Assembly: GCA_031761405.1 (NCBI GenBank)
Contig: JASEVX010000007.1
Location: 25,446,859-25,510,858 of the forward strand
Reading direction: 5' to 3'
Origin: Serripes groenlandicus
Taxonomy: Eukaryota; Mollusca; Bivalvia; Cardiida; Cardiidae
Length of the DNA stretch: 64,000 nt
Within the stretch, counting starts at the first letter, position 1; each line of letters begins with the position of its first letter. Below, piece by piece: positions 58,892 through 64,000 of the stretch. A model generated the notes under the pieces. The model had not been told where the DNA came from. It made no database searches and was given only the letters and a program-made list of their open reading frames with translations. A program made the translations under genes and the position numbers.

Positions 58892-59215
58892 AACTCTGTA
58901 TCAACATATACTGCTCATGTAAAGGGGTTTAACTCTGTATCAAAATGAAACTATTCATGTAAAGGGGTTTAACTCTGTATCAAAATGAAACTGTTCATGT
59001 AAAGGGGTATAACTCTGTATCAAAATGAAACTTTTCATGTAAAAGGGTATAACTTTGTATCAAAATGAAACTGTTTGTGTAAACGGGTTTAACTCTGTAT
59101 CAAAATGAAATAATTCATGTAAAGGGGTATAACTCTGTATCAAAATGAAACTTCATGTAAAGGGATATAACTCTGTATCAAAATGAAACTTTTAATGTAA
59201 AGGGGTATAACTCTG
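58892..59215. repeat. 40-bp minisatellite, about eight copies
   Basis: The unit AACTCTGTATCAAAATGAAA continues as CT(A/G)TTCATGTAAAGGGGTTT. The last copies vary at the GGGGT(A/T)T position and one is shortened by a few bases. Confidence 0.9.
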
Positions 59216-59405
59216 ACATTACTACTTTGAGAGAAAAACAAATCGATAACAAGTTTATACTTTCAGTTTTCAAGAAGTAGGAAACATTGTGTCAAAAGGA
59301 AATCATCTTTACTAAATCCATCTCGTTTTCCCACGTATAGGTTGAAGATGATTATTTATAGCAGCCATATCCTTGACCTTTGACTAAGGAACTTAATACC
59401 CCCTT

Positions 59406-60767
59406 TACACCGAACTCGTTCTCACTACGTTCTGAAAAATGTAGCCGAACAGGCTCAAACTGTTTGCAAACGGGAGTGGACGTAGTAGCAACGTTTTAAG
59501 GTCTGATTACGAACTTCATGGACGAGCTCGGACGGGTTTGAACGGGAATGGTATTTCAAAACTTGGAGCCTGTTCAAAATTTCCGGGCAACCATCCCGTT
59601 CTGTAATTAGACAGAGTGACAACGTACTTAAAACGGGATGGACGTACTACAAACGGAATTGCCGTACTTGGATCGTACCAGGAACGTTCTATGACATGAT
59701 GCGATCGGACCTCAATGGTAGTATGTGTGCACAACGACCGGGTTCTTTTGTAGCTCGTTCATCCCGTTCACAGACAGACTCAATTCGACCGCATTACGTC
59801 CTTAGTGCTTTGTTATTCCGTCTAAATATATAAATAACAAGTTCTAAACAAGTTTGCAACGCGTTTCCACACAGTTCTAAAAGTTCGCAGTAGGTTCTCA
59901 GTATGCTCTACTCGTTTTGAGTACGCTTATTGCGTTCTTACGCAGTTTTTACAACGTCCACCCCGTTTGCAGTACAATCAGACAAGGTATGGTATAATTA
60001 CGGGCCATTTTCTCACTGGTTCATCATTTGGGTAAGATGGGTGTATGTCTTGGTTTTCTTCTTTTTTTGCTTCTCACTCTGTCCTCCATCTTCCTCCGAC
60101 ATCTGACTTTCTGACTTGGAGGCAGAGTCATCAGAGGGTGGAGGGGAAACAACACCCTCATCCTCTTTACTTCCAGACTCAGAAACGGGCTCAGGAACTT
60201 TAGCACACCCTGTTTGTCTGGCTCTACCCTTCCTTGGAGGCATGATGATCACAAGGATGCAAGATGGTTACGATGTTTGTCACAATTGTTGTGGAGTTCG
60301 GCTTCACAGCTTGAAGCGGCGAACGAGAATGAGGACTGGCAGAAACGTACTGGGTTTTTATAGCCGTCAGGTCAGGAAGTGATTGCAATTACGTTCTGAA
60401 CGGACTAGGAACGAGATGAGGACGTACTCAGAACGAGTTTGACTGGCTTTAAACGAGATGATCGAGTTACAAACTAGTTAAAATGGATTTCGACGTATAA
60501 GGGCTCAAACTGACTAAAGACGAGTTGGACTGGTTGGAAACGGTGTCCCCATGAGGAGAACGGGGCAATTTTACCCGATCTGAACGTTATATAAACGGAC
60601 TGAAGACGGGATAAGGACTAGATGGAAGTATTGGGAACTGTTTGTGAACTAACTTTGATCGTATTATAGACTTTTTCCTGCTAAATCTACACGTTCTAGC
60701 CAGTTCTAAACCCGTTCTACTATTTTTGTAGGACGGGGTCCGACGTTCTGAGAACTAGTTTGGTGTA
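59406..60767. mobile_element. DNA transposon-like element I with 19-bp TIRs
   Basis: TACACCGAACTCGTTCTCA at 59406-59424 and its inverted partner at 60749-60767 agree at 17 of 19 positions. The arms are full of GAACGGG/CCCGTTC and ACGTTCT phrases. A minus-strand ORF (60013-60252) lies in the centre. No complete transposase was seen, so it is either non-autonomous or decayed. Confidence 0.68.
60013..60252 (-). CDS. N-terminal part of an unrecognised, probably transposon-encoded protein
   Basis: The 79-residue frame starts MIIMPPRKGRARQTG and passes through an acidic/serine-rich linker (SESGSKEDEG, SDDSASKSESQMSEEDGG). It ends with a lysine run (EKQKKKKTKTYTHLT) that would serve as a nuclear signal. 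A second frame continues from LT as NDEPVRKW, so a one-base shift may have broken it. Such basic-acidic leaders ahead of 'HLTxxDE..W' are seen before Myb/MADF-type DNA-binding domains of transposon proteins, but that link is only suggestive. The ORF lies centrally within element I. Confidence 0.4.
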   Translation of the reverse strand: MIIMPPRKGRARQTGCAKVPEPVSESGSKEDEGVVSPPPSDDSASKSESQMSEEDGGQSEKQKKKKTKTYTHLTQMMNQ

Positions 60768-60954
60768 TCGGAAGCATTAATTACATTTGTATAAGATATG
60801 AGGAATTTCCCCCCTAGAGTGAAACTGCTAGAGTGATGATTACCTTGTACATACAATAAGCTTCTTATAGGAACTGTGACACTGACCTTTAAAATAGGCA
60901 GGTGAAATCTAAACTAGACACTCAGGACCTCTGTATAAGGAAGTGTAAAGAAAT

Positions 60955-61188
60955 TTTATTTATTTTATTTTATTGGGGTTTTACGCCGCTTTCAACAATA
61001 TTTCAGTTATATCACGGCGACAGTTCACTTATTCATGATCCCTGGGTAAACAAACCAGTACTAGGCTAGAAAATGTGCCTTGCCCAAGGGCACTCCACCA
61101 TGACCATAGTGCCGCGACTGGGGATCGAACCCGGGACACCCGGTTTCGAAATCCCTGACGCTAACCACTCGACCACAGCGGATTCCGC
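60955..61188 (-). mobile_element. tRNA-derived SINE with 12-bp target duplication
   Basis: GTGTAAAGAAAT flanks it at 60943-60954 and 61189-61200. On the minus strand it has head GGAATCCGCTGTGGTCGAG, A box TGGTCGAGTGGTTAGC, B box GGGTTCGATC and tail GCGGCGTAAAACCCC(AATAAA)n. It is the fuller relative of the copy at 36471. Confidence 0.93.
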
Positions 61189-61502
61189 GTGTAAAGAAAT
61201 ACCATCCACAAACGAAAGTGCTAATATTAACAAGTTTCATACAGTTGGTCAAAGTAACTATAAATATATATATCCCCCCCGTATTTTTTTGGCCGGACCA
61301 TATTAAAAACACGAAATATAATATTAACAGAGCTATGTTCTCTCAGGTGAAGATTTTGAAAAATGATAGAGGAATTCAAATTATTAATAAAATCAATAGC
61401 AACTTGAGAATATTTTGGACAAGGCAGAAAGTGCCAAAGATGTCAAAAATGGTTTTAGTTCTTTCAATTTCCCATAATTATGGTATAAGACTGGGGTGAT
61501 AA

Positions 61503-62993
61503 CCCCTGTGTAAAGATATCCATGATCCATGTTCAAACATGAATGACCATGGTCAAACCATGGTTGTCAATGATGATTTCAAAACTTTTGACAATGATTT
61601 TTATGACCATGGTCAACTGTGTTTTGACCATGGTCTGACCACTGTCAAACCATGGTCAAATCAGTATCACTGTCAAACCATGGTCAAATCAGTATAAATA
61701 AAAGTTTAAAATTTAAATTTTATTGTGTTTTTTTTGCTCAGAATTTCCATCAGCGTAGTGACCATGATTCATGGTCATTCATGGTCATTAACAATTTCAT
61801 TTGATGTTGAATAAACCACTAAAACCAAAAGATAATTAAAAACAAATATGATTTATTTTATACATACTACTTAATGCATCCAGTGGAATTTCATTGGTAC
61901 CTGCTTTATTACTGGAATACCAGTAGAATAACCAAAAATACCACCGACTGAACTTGAATTTGAAATATACCAAGGGAGTTAACTCTAGCATAAAACACAG
62001 GAACTCTTCAAAAAGAAGTAAGTAATATTTACTACTTCCTTTACATTTTTTGGTGGGAGAAATATGTTGTGTTTCAAAGGCACAGAGAAGAGTTTTGTAA
62101 TTTCTTATGAACAACTTGATGGGCACATCTGGTAAATGTCTTAAATGTTACATTGTTTATTAAATTAGCAAATTGTATTGTGCTATGTCATAAACAACAT
62201 TTTTATATTGGTGATTTATTAAAGTTATAAGGCCACATATGGATGAAGCCATGTCTTCATATAACAAATATTTTTTATAGAATTCTGGTTCAACTGTGTT
62301 TCAATTAACCATGCTGCAGAATATTTTCTGTACAGAGTCTGCAAAGTCTTTCTGTATTTTCTACTGTACAGAATCTGACCCCAGTACACCCAGACTATTT
62401 CGTACAGGTTACCATTTATGAATTGAAGATGTGAACCATTCATGAATTGTTCATGAATAGTTCATGAATTGTTCATGAATAATTCATGAACTGTAACTGA
62501 TCATTTCGCAGGGGTCATGTTATTTGGTTCAAAGAATAGTTTTAGAAGATTTGATGTCCGTCAACCTTTCCAAACTTGTCAAGGCCCAATAAACCACAGT
62601 ACAAACATGTTTGACCATGGTCTTTATGGCAGCCACAGTTGTTTGGTCAAAACATGTTTGAAGTGTCAACACACAGTCGAACATGTTTGACCTTGTTTTC
62701 AGGGGCGGCAATATACCACAACCTTGGTCAAAACATGTTTGACCATGGTTTTGGGGATCATGGTCAAGCATGTTTGACCACGGTCATTATGTGACTTTGG
62801 TACATGGATAATCATGGTCAGACTTTCATTCATGGTTGACCATGTCCAGAAAGGCGGCAATATACCACGGCATGAATCATGTTTGACCATGGTTCATCCA
62901 TGGTCCACACACGGTCAACCCTGTTTTTTAAACATGGTTAATCATGTTTGAAACATGGTCAACCATGTTTTAACCATGGTTATTTCACAGGGG
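61503..62993. mobile_element. Element H with CCCCTGTG ends and CCATGGTC-rich arms
   Basis: CCCCTGTGTAAA at 61503 and TTTCACAGGGG at 62983-62993 are inverted ends. Both arms (61530-61690, 62590-62985) are packed with GACCATGGTCAAAC-type palindromic phrases, more than a dozen in all. A run of ATTCATGAATTGTTCATGAA motifs lies at about 62440-62500. No coding sequence was recognised. Confidence 0.62.
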
Positions 62994-63014
62994 TAGGTTT
63001 ACCTCAAAAGTGTT

Positions 63015-63237
63015 TTAACCATTTCCCTCATATAGACGCTTTCTGATGCCTCTGCAGCAGACAGCTTTTTGAAAACATAGTGACAAAAGAAGAAATTGCT
63101 CAAAACGAGCAATTTCTCCTTTTGCCACAATGTTTTCCACTTTTAGTCATCCATTCACTTATAGAGATTTTCTATTATTTGTCAAAGTATGTTCAAAGTC
63201 GTCTGCTGCAGAATTGTCGTATGTGGGAAAGGGTTAA
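63015..63237. mobile_element. Palindromic TTAA MITE, nearly full length
   Basis: 223 bp with TTAA flanks, CCATTTCCCTCATATAGACG and GTATGTGGGAAAGGG ends, and central AAATTGCTCAAAACGAGCAA palindrome. Confidence 0.87.
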
Positions 63238-63418
63238 ACCAGATGCAAGTGAACATATTGTATCGGGGAAAACATTTAAATGAGGTCACGGCAGAACTTT
63301 TAATAGAATCAAAAGTCTTATCACATAAATTCCTGCAAAGACACTAAAAGAGCAAAGGGTTTATTTTTTCCAGAACCTGTTGCTACTGTTTTTCAAAGAG
63401 AACCAGAGAAACAAATTA

Positions 63419-63785
63419 TTAATACCCCTTCTCACACACAACAACTCTACAGCATACAACTCTGAAATTATAATTGTTTCTTGTCTGTAAATGAAAGAAT
63501 AAACATTGCTATAAGAATTAAAGACCTTTTGGCTAAATTACGAGAAATTGTTCATTATGAGCAATTTCTTCTTATGTCACACTGTTTTTTAAAGGAAATC
63601 TGCTGTAAATACCTCAACACACATCTGTATGTGAGAAAGGTTTAACCCTTTCCCACTTACAGACATATTTAAACACATCAATTTTATGCAGCAGACGACT
63701 TTTGAAAAACACTGTTGCAGATGGAGAAACTGCTATTAATAAGCAATTTCTTCTTTTGCCACAATGTTTTTAACTCTTCTGAATA
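63419..63785. mobile_element. Two adjacent TTAA MITEs
   Basis: The first (63419-63645) ends GTGAGAAAGGTTTAA. The second begins at the same TTAA (63642: TTAACCCTTTCCCACTTAC) and is cut by repeat J at about 63786. The shared TTAA suggests one inserted into the target duplication of the other. Confidence 0.7.
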
Positions 63786-63788
63786 ATA

Positions 63789-64000
63789 ATTAGTCGCCGG
63801 GCAGAAGCCCGCGACTTCTATTTTTAATAGCTTTTCGGAAATCACATGGGAGGGCGGCTTATTATTAGAAAGAAACAAATCTAGATGATTTGAACATATT
63901 ACAATTGTGGTTGTTTACGAACACTAATAAATGACACATCTAAAATGAAATAAATATTCCGATTTTTTAATGTTTGCAGTTTTTTTTATTTCACTCGCAT
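63789..64000 (-). repeat. Dispersed repeat J, copy 2, cut by the window edge
   Basis: It is the inverted counterpart of 4942-5154, with TTAGTCGCCGGGCAGAAGCC (hairpin) and ATCACATGGGAGGGCGGC. It is also fused to a TTAA MITE on its inner side. Confidence 0.72.

Overview
The window looks like a stretch of a repeat-rich animal genome, most likely a bivalve mollusc. The supporting signs are spliced genes with long introns, a stabilin-type EGF gene, tRNA-derived SINEs with a 'GGCGTTAAAC...CAAACAAA' type tail, and mobile elements built around central tandem arrays of about 150-160 bp ending in GACGGACGG-type microsatellites. The species cannot be named from sequence alone. No bacterial-style operons, rRNA or complete protein-coding gene were seen.

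Host genes. The minus strand carries five consecutive exons of an EGF-repeat protein of stabilin type (24502-24691, 20060-20156, 19086-19238, 17905-18003, 2003-2155). Every splice junction has a consensus site and matching phase. The joined 230-codon piece runs through several EGF-like repeats and ends where a FAS1 domain would begin; the gene is open at both ends. Its fourth intron in this piece is about 15.7 kb. On the opposite strand inside that intron is a promoter-like cluster (two CRE-type sites, a perfect TISU element) and a first exon encoding a probable signal peptide (13012-13118). This exon lies inside a 6.45-kb segment whose ends are inverted repeats.

Layout. 0-5 kb: unique DNA, a rolling-circle-like element end, EGF exon 5, a 161-bp tandem array. 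5.1-9.1 kb: a nearly perfect 1,596-bp tandem duplication inside a tandem-repeat element. 9-18 kb: palindromic MITEs, nested SINEs, the TISU exon and a minus-strand tandem element with its own 545-bp duplication. 18-25 kb: EGF exons 4 to 1 with intronic repeats. 25-40 kb: repeat-carrying elements, including a four-level nest at 30.6-34.4 kb. 40.5-46.9 kb: a dead DIRS-type retrotransposon on the minus strand with inverted terminal repeats, an internal complementary region and remnants of gag, RT, RNase H and tyrosine recombinase; a TTAA-type element has inserted into it. 47-56 kb: two copies of a 150-bp-monomer element and a 156-bp array. 56-64 kb: MITE relics, a 40-bp minisatellite, two further TIR elements (one with a short basic/acidic ORF), and a SINE with clear target-site duplications.

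Most of the window is mobile DNA in several identifiable age layers. The best-supported biology is the stabilin-like exon chain, the structural dissection of the DIRS element, and the families of hairpin-CTAA tandem-repeat elements. The most open question is whether the TISU/signal-peptide exon is a nested host gene or a captured promoter-exon in a transposon.
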